Shown here: in pieces, positions 17,648 to 25,770 of the stretch
Layout of the letters: each line of letters starts with the position of its first letter
How positions within the stretch are numbered: the stretch's first letter is position 1
NCBI GenBank assembly: GCA_017517665.1
Contig: JAFWYP010000005.1
Coordinates: 1 to 32,323, forward strand
Source: Clostridia bacterium
GTDB lineage: Bacteria; Bacillota; Clostridia; Oscillospirales; Acutalibacteraceae
Direction: 5' to 3'
Length of the DNA stretch: 32,323 nucleotides
Made by a program: the position numbers and the translations under genes
The notes under the pieces: model-generated
What the model was told of the DNA's origin: nothing
Seen by the model: the letters and a program-made list of their open reading frames with translations, nothing else
Databases searched by the model: none

Positions 17648-17711
17648 CGTGATAAAATAAAATTAATTATATCCGATTTTTGTAGACAGTTACATTTTGT
17701 CGTGATAAAAT
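17648..17711. repeat. Two direct copies of CGTGATAAAAT in the oxidoreductase/transporter intergenic region
   Basis: CGTGATAAAAT occurs at 17648-17658 and again at 17701-17711, 53 bases apart (about five helical turns). The second copy contains the likely -10 box of the transporter gene. A short inverted repeat, CGGA-N8-TCCG (17630-17645), lies next to the first copy. These may be operator sites, but no regulator gene is adjacent. Confidence 0.35.
17683..17711 (+). promoter_or_regulatory. Promoter of the GPH transporter gene
   Basis: TAGACA (17683-17688), a 17-base spacer and TAAAAT (17706-17711) precede a leader with the ribosome site GGGAGG and the ATG at 17744. Confidence 0.55.
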
Positions 17712-17743
17712 GAACTTAAAATAAACTTCAGGGAGGTTGTCAG

Positions 17744-19213
17744 ATGTCAGAAAGCGTTGCACTCAACAACACAAATCACGGCATATCAAACAGCCGTCGC
17801 TACGTAGGTTCAAAAGAGACAGCGGCTTATGTCATTTATGACATTTCTCAAAGCTTCAATATCAATAAATATCAGGACATTTTCATTACCGACGTTGTGC
17901 AGATAGGTTTGAGTTTCCAGACAATCGTTACTTTTGTTATCGGTATATGGGATGTTATCAACGATGTTTTTCTTGCGGCAATAGTTGACAAAACAAGAAC
18001 CCGATTCGGCAAATTCAGACCGTGGCTTTTTATCGGTTCGGGTCCGGGTTATCTTTTGTCGCTTGTCTACTGGCTTCTCCCGATAATATTCGCGGGAACA
18101 GATCCTTATAATGCAGGCAAGCTCGCGTTCTATATGATTTTTCAGTTAATAAATAACCTTAACGGTTCGCTCTGCAATATTTCAAGAACGGGTATGCTTT
18201 CCACAATAACTCCGAATGTTATCGAACGAACAAGGCTTATAACTCAGGCGAGTCTCTTTTCGGGATTCATAGAAAAATGGCCCGAAATCTTCATGGGACT
18301 GCTGATTGACCTTATAAACCACGGGAAACTTAAAATTCCCATGAAGACATTATATGTTTCGGCGGGTGTTTTCACTTCGACAGCCGTAAGCATCATGGGT
18401 CTTTATTTCGTTTTTACCGCACGCGAAAGAGTTGCACAGCGCATTGAAAAACCGAGTGTGCTTCAGGGCATCAAATCCATTCTCAACAACAAGCCTCTCC
18501 TCATTCTCACCATAACGGATTTCCTTACAGCCTTCGGCATGAACTCAGGTGTTAACTATTACTACATAAATGTTCTGGGCTTTGCGTCGATGACAACGGT
18601 TGTTGGAATTCCGGGTGCATTTGTTTCACCCACAAGCTACGCTTTTGTTACCAAAGCAAGAGAAAGATTTTCAACAAGATTCTTATGGATTTTAAGCTCA
18701 CACATCGGCGATTTCCTTATGATTTTTGTTTATCTTATAGGTTCAATCAACAAAAACTACAAAAAGCTTGCCGTTATGATTCCCGCATTCATGATAAGAG
18801 AAACCATCTGGATGACCTGCTGGGGTCTTATGAATGTTATTCCCGAAGAAATGCGTAACGAAACAATCGACTACGGAGAATGGAAAAACGGTTACAGAAC
18901 AGAAGGTATGACCGGCGTTGCAAAAGACCTTGCAAGAAAGCTCGTCGGAACACTCGGAGCATCAATCAAGGCATTCATACTCAGCAAAATCGGCTATGTC
19001 GAAGGTGCAGGCTACGGAAATCAGTCCGAAAGAACAGAATATATGCTCTTTATGATGTGTACGCTTCTTCCGACTGTTACAAGCGTATTCGGACTTATTC
19101 CCAAATTCTTCTATGACCTTTCGGGTGAAAAGAAAGAACGTATGTACCGTGAACTCACCGAACGACGCAGAAAAATCATCAGTCAGATAAACAATCCCGA
19201 AACAGAAGAATAA
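17744..19213 (+). CDS. GPH-family sugar:cation symporter
   Basis: The 489-residue protein is a multi-pass membrane transporter (about 12 helices) of the glycoside-pentoside-hexuronide:cation symporter family within the MFS. The diagnostic region is FVIGIWDVINDVFLAAIVDK followed by TRTRFGKFRPWLFIG, the helix-2 and loop 2-3 signature of MelB/XylP-like carriers. The central loop and LMNVIPEEMRNETIDYGEW also fit. Family members import melibiose, xylosides, glucuronides and similar sugars with Na+ or H+. The substrate here cannot be read from sequence, but nearby GH78, GH127 and xylose genes make a plant-cell-wall saccharide plausible. It ends at a bidirectional terminator. Confidence 0.9.
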   Translation: MSESVALNNTNHGISNSRRYVGSKETAAYVIYDISQSFNINKYQDIFITDVVQIGLSFQTIVTFVIGIWDVINDVFLAAIVDKTRTRFGKFRPWLFIGSGPGYLLSLVYWLLPIIFAGTDPYNAGKLAFYMIFQLINNLNGSLCNISRTGMLSTITPNVIERTRLITQASLFSGFIEKWPEIFMGLLIDLINHGKLKIPMKTLYVSAGVFTSTAVSIMGLYFVFTARERVAQRIEKPSVLQGIKSILNNKPLLILTITDFLTAFGMNSGVNYYYINVLGFASMTTVVGIPGAFVSPTSYAFVTKARERFSTRFLWILSSHIGDFLMIFVYLIGSINKNYKKLAVMIPAFMIRETIWMTCWGLMNVIPEEMRNETIDYGEWKNGYRTEGMTGVAKDLARKLVGTLGASIKAFILSKIGYVEGAGYGNQSERTEYMLFMMCTLLPTVTSVFGLIPKFFYDLSGEKKERMYRELTERRRKIISQINNPETEE

Positions 19214-19216
19214 AGC

Positions 19217-19272
19217 AAAAACCACTTCATCATATGCATCATGCATTAAATGAAGTGGTTTTATATTTTTAT
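19217..19272. terminator. Bidirectional terminator between the GPH transporter and the GH78-like gene
   Basis: AAAACCACTTCAT and ATGAAGTGGTTTT (ending 19262) form a long perfect stem, with a smaller ATGCAT palindrome in the loop. T-rich tracts follow on the plus strand (ATATTTTTAT) and on the minus strand (TTTTTGCTTT), so it serves both convergent genes. Confidence 0.85.
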
Positions 19273-19314
19273 ATGTCACTCAGGCTTCGGACAATTCAAA
19301 AATCCGACATAAGC

Positions 19315-21480
19315 TCAGTTCAAAACAAGACATTCCGATTTTTCAGCCTTAACAAGTTTCCCGTTAACGGTAACTTCAGCGTTTTCGGGGATACTCAAAA
19401 TTACTTCCGTTTTTTCGGGATATTCAAGATTGATTTTTATGTTTTCGTTTTCCGATGAATAATCGAATTTAATATATCCTTTAACCGTCGGCACCGTGCA
19501 TGAAATATTCTTATGAAGATTATACTGAGGTGTGATTTCTGTTTTTCCATACCCCGCAGAAAGAGGCTTTATTCCTGCGATATGTTTACTCATAATAACA
19601 AGAGGGCCGCCTGACCATGCATGGTTTGACGTGCCGTCTTTCTTTATCCAGTTTTCCCAGAGAGTTGAATAATCCTCAGTAATCATCTCTCCGTATCTTT
19701 CGCACATTCTCTGCTCTGCGAGAGAATATTCACCCATTCTGCACAACGCTTCAAGTACATAATATTCCATGTAAGGACTTGAGTTCCTGATGTTGAAAAG
19801 TATCTCTTTTATTTTGCCGTATTTTTCTTCGGGGCAAATACCAGAAAGCACTGCAACCGCATTCCCTCTGTCATCAAAGTCTTCGTTTCCGGGGCTTTTG
19901 TAGCCTTTATCCGACCACAAAGTCTGATATGCCGCATAAAGAGACTTCATTCTGCCGTCATATTCATTTGCGGCATCCTCATCCCCGAGAAGCTCTGCCA
20001 TATTCTTAACTGCTGACAAAGCATAATAGTACCATGCATTCTCAAGCGGTGAAACATCAATTTTTTCGCCCCAGTCCTGCCAGTCCCAAGAACCGCTTCT
20101 GTGTTCAACAAGTCCGTTTTCCTGAATTTTCCAAAGGTTGATATAGTCAGCGGATGCATTGTAAACCGATTTTATAAATTCTTTATCACCCGTATACATA
20201 TAGTAAGTCCAGAAACCGCCCACACCTGCAAGCTGTTGACACGGAAGTTCAAAATAGTCATTCTTTATTGGTACAACGGTCTGCAAAACCTTTGTTTCGG
20301 GGTCAACATAAGAAAGCATCGTACTTACGCCCTTGCGGTAAAGCTGATACGAATCCGGTGCAAGGCTGTACATGGTGAGCATCATTTCATTTGTGACATC
20401 GCCCCACCACTGCGCCCTCTCTCTGTCGGGACAATCCATGAAATTATCTCTCATGGTGACATAAAGAGTTCTCAGTGATTTCTGCCAGAGTATATTCATG
20501 CCGTTATTTTCACAGATGAAGCTTCCGCAGAATTCGGTATTATAGCCGCTTTCACGGTATTTAAGACCGATAATTTTAACACCCGAAGGAATTTCATAGG
20601 TTATTTGTTCGCCGTTGAACCACGCAGGAGATTCAAAAGCCTGAATACCGTCTTTTGTTACATATGTACTGTGAATCGAACCCGTGTAAGTGTTTTCAGT
20701 TGTGATAACAATTTTCTTTCCCGCTTTTGCTTCAACCTCAAGATAAGGTGTAAGCTGTGCATTATAAGGAACATGAAGAGTTATTTTTTTCTTGACACAA
20801 AAGCTTTTCCCTTCATAGTCTTTGCTGTTTTCATAATCTTTCAGTCCGAAATCTTTGAACATCGGAATATCTCTGCTGTATGTCTCGCCCCAACAGCCTT
20901 CGCCGCCGAGTGCATACTCGGTTACGTTTTTACAATCGGAACAATCAAATCCGAGGTTACACCAATCTGCAATTTCTTCACGCGAATCATAATAAACATT
21001 GCTTTCAGGGAGTCTGTAATTAGGCTGCATCTTGCCCTTATCTTCTTTAAATGCAGGGTTTTTCACAACCTTCCAGCTTTCATCTGAAAGAATGGAAATA
21101 TTGCCGTTTTCCGCTTCAAAAAGCAATCCGCCCTGACCTGCATCCGAGCTTGAATAGCTCGCTTCATTGCCCCAATACCACACAAGAACGCTGATAAGGT
21201 TTTCTCCTGCAACAAGATATGAAGAAATATCAACCTCGTCATAATAGCAGCCCGTAGGTGTCGGGCCTCTTTTGAGACCGCCCTCACGCACAACGCAATT
21301 GCCGTTTATATAAAGCCAATACTTATTTTCAGCCGCAATATTCGCGATAAGCTCTTCGGGAATTTCCGTTACCGTTACTGTTTTATTAAAGTAAAGCCAA
21401 GCGTTTTTTTCTGTTTTTTCTTCATCAAGCCAAATCCACTTTGCTTTCCAATCATTTTTTAACACTCTTCTGTATTCCAT
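19315..21480 (-). CDS. GH78-type alpha-L-rhamnosidase-like glycoside hydrolase
   Basis: The 721-residue protein has N-terminal beta-sandwich domains (residues about 5-320; KWIWLDE and YWLYINGNCVVREGG are typical) followed by an (alpha/alpha)6 catalytic domain. The catalytic motif DCPDRERAQWWGDVTNEM aligns with the GH78 acid motif but is one residue shorter than the common DCPQRDER form. Later landmarks are SWDWQDWGEKID and SNHAWSGGPL. GH78 enzymes invert alpha-L-rhamnosides; given the variant motif, a related sugar is possible. There is no signal peptide, so it is cytosolic. The ATG at 21480 follows GAGGAAG; an ATG 12 bases upstream overlaps that site. It lies 18 bases after the metallophosphoesterase, in one operon. 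Confidence 0.82.
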   Translation of the reverse strand: MEYRRVLKNDWKAKWIWLDEEKTEKNAWLYFNKTVTVTEIPEELIANIAAENKYWLYINGNCVVREGGLKRGPTPTGCYYDEVDISSYLVAGENLISVLVWYWGNEASYSSSDAGQGGLLFEAENGNISILSDESWKVVKNPAFKEDKGKMQPNYRLPESNVYYDSREEIADWCNLGFDCSDCKNVTEYALGGEGCWGETYSRDIPMFKDFGLKDYENSKDYEGKSFCVKKKITLHVPYNAQLTPYLEVEAKAGKKIVITTENTYTGSIHSTYVTKDGIQAFESPAWFNGEQITYEIPSGVKIIGLKYRESGYNTEFCGSFICENNGMNILWQKSLRTLYVTMRDNFMDCPDRERAQWWGDVTNEMMLTMYSLAPDSYQLYRKGVSTMLSYVDPETKVLQTVVPIKNDYFELPCQQLAGVGGFWTYYMYTGDKEFIKSVYNASADYINLWKIQENGLVEHRSGSWDWQDWGEKIDVSPLENAWYYYALSAVKNMAELLGDEDAANEYDGRMKSLYAAYQTLWSDKGYKSPGNEDFDDRGNAVAVLSGICPEEKYGKIKEILFNIRNSSPYMEYYVLEALCRMGEYSLAEQRMCERYGEMITEDYSTLWENWIKKDGTSNHAWSGGPLVIMSKHIAGIKPLSAGYGKTEITPQYNLHKNISCTVPTVKGYIKFDYSSENENIKINLEYPEKTEVILSIPENAEVTVNGKLVKAEKSECLVLN

Positions 21481-21498
21481 ATTCTTCCTCATTAATTT

Positions 21499-22827
21499 TT
21501 ATTTAAGAATAAACTCTGCATTCAAATCGGAAAAATCTTTGTTGCTGCCTACGGTATTAAGAAGCATTTCCGTAAGATTGATTTTCACGCCGTCTTTTTC
21601 GAGTTTTGGTTCAACTTTTTTAATGATAAAAGAAAATCTTCTGAACACTTTTTCAAACATATCACATACGGGTGTGCCTTTGATATAAGGTTGGTCACCC
21701 GAGAATACAGCAAGTCCGACTTCGGAAACGAGTTCGGTAAGCTTCTTGTTCTTTAAAGATTTATCAACTTTGATAAAAATCAAACGGGCAAGAGACCCGA
21801 CGGTTGCGTTTTCATATATTTTTTTGCCGAGTTTTTTCAGATGCTTTACAATTCCTTTTCCGCCGCTGAGAGCATTGCCGACACGGTTCACAATAGCCTG
21901 ACCGAATTGACTGTCAAAGTATTCACGGGGTGTAATGCCGTTCAAATCCCATCCGAAATCTTCAACATCAATGGTTTCAATCTTCATAACCGAGTTTTCG
22001 TTAACGGTTATCTTTCTGTATTTTGCGGGACTTCCGACAAGGCATGAAGTACAGATATCTATAAGTCGGTTTCCTTTTTCGCTGTAAAACTCATTGATAC
22101 TCTGAATATGCATATGCCCTGTTAAAACAACCTCAACACCGTTATCCGCAAGGAAGGATGCAACCTTGCGCCACTCTTTGATTTTTGCATCCCCTACCAA
22201 ATCAAAAACGGGTACGGAAGGAATAATCGGATAATGGCAGATTGCAAAAACAGAACAATTATCCTCTTTTGCCTTGCAAAGCTGTACTTCCGCCCACTTC
22301 ATAAGCTCGTCATCCATAGTGCCTTTGGGATTATTGAAGCTGTCGCAGTTAATTGCAAGCATTCTCACTCCGTCGGTTATCTGAGCGATATAGGAATTTG
22401 TTCTTTTATCAAAAGAAAGAGCATCCCCGTATCCGAAATCACGGTACATTTCAAACAGCTCTTCAAAAGGTGTGCCCTCAACCTGAATGCGTTCATCATT
22501 TTTATAGCCGTATGAGTATTCGTTATAATCGTGACCTGCAGTTATGACAAAAATCTTCTTGCCGCTTTCCTTAAGCTTATAAAGCTCCTTCAAAAAACTT
22601 TTATGGCTTTCTTTTTCGCCGTTTTTACTGAGGTCGCCGGGAATTATAACAACATCTGTTTCCTTATCCTCCGCAATACGTTTAAAGACTGATTTTATTA
22701 TCGCACCGCTTTCTTTCATAAAATATTGCTCTCTTCGCATATATTCATCGAAAGCTTTACCCTCTGCGCCGAGTGACGATTCAAAATAATGAGTATCTGT
22801 CAACAAATAAAAACCGAATGCATTCAT
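21499..22827 (-). CDS. Calcineurin-like metallophosphoesterase
   Basis: The 442-residue protein has the metallophosphoesterase motif order: TDTHY (D11, H13), VVIIPGDLSKNGE, TAGHDYN, ICHYP and TGHMH. The third motif is normally GNHD or GNHE, whose asparagine is a metal ligand; here the position reads AGHD, so the asparagine is missing. The C-terminal third (about 290-442) is an extra helical region I do not recognise. No signal peptide is seen. The ATG at 22827 was chosen; a TTG nine bases upstream, closer to GGAAGAAG, is possible. It is cotranscribed with the GH78-like gene, which suggests work on a phosphorylated or activated sugar, but that is only positional inference. Confidence 0.83.
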   Translation of the reverse strand: MNAFGFYLLTDTHYFESSLGAEGKAFDEYMRREQYFMKESGAIIKSVFKRIAEDKETDVVIIPGDLSKNGEKESHKSFLKELYKLKESGKKIFVITAGHDYNEYSYGYKNDERIQVEGTPFEELFEMYRDFGYGDALSFDKRTNSYIAQITDGVRMLAINCDSFNNPKGTMDDELMKWAEVQLCKAKEDNCSVFAICHYPIIPSVPVFDLVGDAKIKEWRKVASFLADNGVEVVLTGHMHIQSINEFYSEKGNRLIDICTSCLVGSPAKYRKITVNENSVMKIETIDVEDFGWDLNGITPREYFDSQFGQAIVNRVGNALSGGKGIVKHLKKLGKKIYENATVGSLARLIFIKVDKSLKNKKLTELVSEVGLAVFSGDQPYIKGTPVCDMFEKVFRRFSFIIKKVEPKLEKDGVKINLTEMLLNTVGSNKDFSDLNAEFILK

Positions 22828-22925
22828 AATTCTCAACTTCTTCCATTCTTGTACTTAAATATATACTATCACAATCTGATATTGTTTTACAACATAAATT
22901 TCAAAACATTCCTCACAACAAACTA

Positions 22926-22990
22926 TTGATTTGTATATCAATGATTGTTTTATCATTTAAACTGTGTTAAAATATCGGTATACAAATCAA
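22926..22990 (+). promoter_or_regulatory. Promoter framed by a 12-bp inverted repeat, upstream of the sulfatase gene
   Basis: TTGATTTGTATA (22926-22937) and its exact reverse complement TATACAAATCAA (22979-22990) flank a promoter-like pair, TTGTTT (22945-22950) and TAAAAT (22968-22973), with a 17-base spacer. The left copy itself extends to a TTGAT-N6-ATCAA dyad. This looks like paired operators around a plus-strand promoter, probably that of the sulfatase, with a leader of about 370 bases. Confidence 0.5.
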
Positions 22991-23057
22991 TGTGCGCTAA
23001 GAAAATAACAGAAAACAAAATCCATGTTGCCTACGGTGCCGTCGCATCCGCACCTGA

Positions 23058-23190
23058 AACTTCGGAAGTTAAACCTTTTGCAAAAGACAGTGTAACCTTA
23101 AGGTGAATGGAATAATTTGAACCGTGATTTTCACGGGCTGATTTCCGTTCACCCATCGTTAAAATACTCGCAAATCCACAAAGGATTTGC
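23058..23190. other. Hairpin-rich non-coding stretch in the sulfatase leader
   Basis: No convincing gene fills 22828-23352. Within it are AACTT-CGG-AAGTT (23058-23070) and a nested hairpin at 23102-23153, with an outer 11-bp stem containing one wobble pair and an inner CCGTGA-TTT-TCACGG. A third hairpin at 23170-23190 has eight perfect pairs, GCAAATCC with GGATTTGC. An 81-codon frame on the minus strand spans the area but is cut by these hairpins. It may be a dispersed repeat element or a structured 5' leader. Confidence 0.45.
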
Positions 23191-23352
23191 TGTGTTTTAT
23201 GCCTTGGTTGACCCAAAAACTCAAAAGTCTTGTTATGACGGGAATTCCGGACAACATTTTTAACAGTATAACCCAAGACGCAAAATCAATCGGACACATA
23301 ATTCTTACTCAATTGAAATTCCAATAAACATATTGAAACAGAGGTGTAAATT

Positions 23353-24684
23353 TTGAGAAAACCCAACGTAATTATAATTATGACAGATGACCAGGGATAC
23401 GGAGATTTAAGCTGCATGGGTGCGACCGACTTCAAGACTCCGAATATTGATGCCGTTGCACAGGACGGAATACGTTTTTCATCAATGTATTCGGCATCTC
23501 CCGTTTGCTCACCGTCAAGAGCTTCCCTGCTGACAGGCAGATATCCGGGAAACGCGGGCGTAAGAGCTATTCTTGCGGGTCATCGCAGAGCTTCAGGACT
23601 TACCTCCAAAGTTCCCACCATTGCATCAGCCCTCAAGAAACTCGGTTATTCAACAGGAATTATGGGTAAATGGCATCTCGGACTTAAAGATGAATGCAGA
23701 CCCAACGCAAACGGATTTGATGAATTTTCCGGATTTCTTGCCGGCTGTGTTGACTACTATTCACACATATTCTATTGGGGTATGGCAGACGGAAATACCG
23801 ACCCTACCCACGACCTTTGGGAAAATGATGAAGAAGTGTATGAGAACGGAGAATACATGACCGAGCGTATAACCCGAAAAAGTGTTGACTTCATTCGTAA
23901 TCACCGTGAAGATCCGTTTCTTTTGTATGTTGCTTACAACGCGCCTCATTATCCGATGCACGCACCCGAAAAATACATCAAAAGATTCCCATATCTTTCA
24001 AAAGACAGACAAATTATGGCAGCAATGATAAGTGCGGTTGATGACGGAGTCGGTGAAATAAGAAACGAACTTGAACGTCTTGACCTTCTTGAAAACACAA
24101 TCATATATTTTCAGAGCGACAACGGTCCGTCAAGAGAATCAAGAAACTGGCTTGACGGCACACAAGATTATTATTACGGCGGCACAGCAGGTGTTTTCAG
24201 CGGACATAAATTCAGCCTTTTTGAAGGCGGAATAAGAATTCCCGCAATTTTAAGCTGGTACGGACGAACAAACGGCAGAGTTGAAAATGCGCCGCATATT
24301 TCAACGGATATTTTTCCGACATTGCTTGAGCTTTGCGGCGGAAATGCCGAAGAATACGAGCTTGACGGAATGAGTCTTGTTCCGATGATTAACGGTACAG
24401 GCACTGCTGAGCATGAATATCTTTTCTGGGAAATGGAAGGTCAGACAGCTGCAAGAAAAGGAAAATACAAGCTTGTGCTCAACGGACAATTGGTTGAAAA
24501 CGAAGAACAAAGAGCAGATGTTTTTCTTTCGGATTTGGAAACTGATCCAGGCGAAAAAAACAACCTTTCGGAAGAAATGCCCGAGCTTTGTGCTGAAATG
24601 AAAGAGAAAGCACTCCGATGGAGAAAAAGCATAGAAGCGGTATGGAAAGAAAAATTTGCTGAAAACTATTCAAGCCTTACATAA
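23353..24684 (+). CDS. Cytosolic type I sulfatase (formylglycine dependent)
   Basis: The 443-residue protein is an S1-family sulfatase. It shows the N-terminal metal site IIIMTDDQGYGD, the modification motif CSPSRASLLTGR with C52 as the residue converted to formylglycine, MGKWHLGLKDE, and the second metal site YFQSDNGPS. No signal peptide is present, so it should act inside the cell on imported sulfated sugars. In anaerobes the cysteine is matured by a radical-SAM enzyme (anSME), which is not in this window. The start is a TTG after GAGGTG; no ATG in the frame would preserve the N-terminal metal site. A strong terminator follows. The sugar is unknown; algal or host glycans are the usual sources. 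Confidence 0.9.
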   Translation: MRKPNVIIIMTDDQGYGDLSCMGATDFKTPNIDAVAQDGIRFSSMYSASPVCSPSRASLLTGRYPGNAGVRAILAGHRRASGLTSKVPTIASALKKLGYSTGIMGKWHLGLKDECRPNANGFDEFSGFLAGCVDYYSHIFYWGMADGNTDPTHDLWENDEEVYENGEYMTERITRKSVDFIRNHREDPFLLYVAYNAPHYPMHAPEKYIKRFPYLSKDRQIMAAMISAVDDGVGEIRNELERLDLLENTIIYFQSDNGPSRESRNWLDGTQDYYYGGTAGVFSGHKFSLFEGGIRIPAILSWYGRTNGRVENAPHISTDIFPTLLELCGGNAEEYELDGMSLVPMINGTGTAEHEYLFWEMEGQTAARKGKYKLVLNGQLVENEEQRADVFLSDLETDPGEKNNLSEEMPELCAEMKEKALRWRKSIEAVWKEKFAENYSSLT

Positions 24685-24704
24685 TCTTCATATTTCAAAA
24701 AAAC

Positions 24705-24751
24705 ACAAGCCTGAAACCCCGATAAATCAACGGGTTTCAGGCTTGTATTTT
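24705..24751. terminator. Bidirectional terminator between the sulfatase and trxB
   Basis: ACAAGCCTGAAACCC (24705-24719) pairs perfectly with GGGTTTCAGGCTTGT (24732-24746), a 15-bp stem. ATTTTTTAT follows on the plus strand and GTTTTTTTG on the minus strand, so it terminates both convergent genes. Confidence 0.92.
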
Positions 24752-25684
24752 TTATAAATTCATCGCAAAATTTGCAATATATTCTTCTGCATGATGAACG
24801 GCAACAGCACCGTCGGCAACTGCCGTTACAACCTGACGGAGTTCTTTGGTACGGACATCACCGACAGCATAGACTCCACCGACATTTGTCTTTACCGTTT
24901 CATCGGCAATTATATAATTGTTATCGTCGAGTTCTACCGCACCGTTCAAAAACTCCGTTGCGGGTTTCCTGCCTATGCTGACAAAAACACCGTCGCACAA
25001 AATTTCTTTTTCCGTTTCAGACAGTTTATTATTCACCCTGACACCTTTTAATTTTCCGTCGACTGTAAAACCGGAAACCGTGGTGTTCCAGACAAATTCG
25101 ACATTTTCTGCTCTCATAAGCGGTTCATGATAAATCTTCGTCGCCCTGAGCGAATCTCTGCGGTGAACAACATAAACTTTTGCGGCGAGATTTGAAAGAT
25201 AGAGAGCATCTGCCGCCGCTGAATTGCCTCCGCCGACAACAACTACCGTTTTATCTTTATAAAATCTCCCGTCACAGTGGGCGCAATAATGAACCCCTCT
25301 GCCAACGAGTTCTTTTTCGCCTTCTACACCGAGTTCACGGGGATTTGCACCTGTGGAAATAACAACCGTTTTGCCGAAAAAATCTCCGTTTGTTGTTTCT
25401 ACCTTTTTGATTTTTTCAGAAAAGTCAACAGAAGTAACCTCGGCATATTCCGTTTTTGCACCGAATCGTTCAGCCCCCTGCTGCATTTTCATACCGAGAG
25501 TAAATCCGTCAACTCCTTCTTCAAAACCGGGGTAATTATCTATATCACCCGTAAGCGCCATCTGACCGCCCGCGGAAAGTCTTTCAAGCAAAACGGTATC
25601 AAGTCCCGCGCGCGCAGCATAAAGTGCCGCCGTATATCCCGCCGGCCCTCCTCCGATTATTATCATATCATAAAGGTGTTTCAT
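24752..25684 (-). CDS. trxB: Thioredoxin reductase
   Basis: The 310-residue flavoprotein passes electrons from NADPH to thioredoxin. It has the FAD loop IIIGGGPAGYTAALYAAR at the N-terminus, the redox-active CAHC (C134, C137), the nucleotide loop VVVGGGNSAAADAL and the C-terminal FAD motif YAVGDVRTKELRQVVTAV. Length and order are those of the low-molecular-weight bacterial type. The ATG follows GGGAGGG. It is transcribed divergently from the Crp/Fnr regulator and shares a module with trxA on the regulator's other side. Its own promoter is not clear: a TATAAT near 25731-25736 (minus strand) has a poor -35. Confidence 0.94.
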   Translation of the reverse strand: MKHLYDMIIIGGGPAGYTAALYAARAGLDTVLLERLSAGGQMALTGDIDNYPGFEEGVDGFTLGMKMQQGAERFGAKTEYAEVTSVDFSEKIKKVETTNGDFFGKTVVISTGANPRELGVEGEKELVGRGVHYCAHCDGRFYKDKTVVVVGGGNSAAADALYLSNLAAKVYVVHRRDSLRATKIYHEPLMRAENVEFVWNTTVSGFTVDGKLKGVRVNNKLSETEKEILCDGVFVSIGRKPATEFLNGAVELDDNNYIIADETVKTNVGGVYAVGDVRTKELRQVVTAVADGAVAVHHAEEYIANFAMNL

Positions 25685-25702
25685 AATAACCCTCCCCTGT
25701 TA

Positions 25703-25731
25703 TTGACATATATATTGAACTGCGATAAAAT
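25703..25731 (+). promoter_or_regulatory. Promoter of the Crp/Fnr regulator gene
   Basis: A consensus TTGACA (25703-25708), a 17-base spacer and TAAAAT (25726-25731) lead to the AAAGGAG ribosome site and the ATG at 25771. Confidence 0.78.
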
Positions 25732-25770
25732 TATATAAACATTATCTCACTTCCGAAAGGAGAAAACAAG

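Noticed and set aside
22871-22885. ACAATCTGATATTGT palindrome upstream of the metallophosphoesterase
   Set aside because: Arms are only five bases long in an AT-rich region; too weak to call an operator.
23031-23276. An 81-codon frame on the minus strand in the sulfatase leader
   Set aside because: It runs through several hairpins, has no good ribosome site, and points against the likely leader transcript; treated as non-coding.
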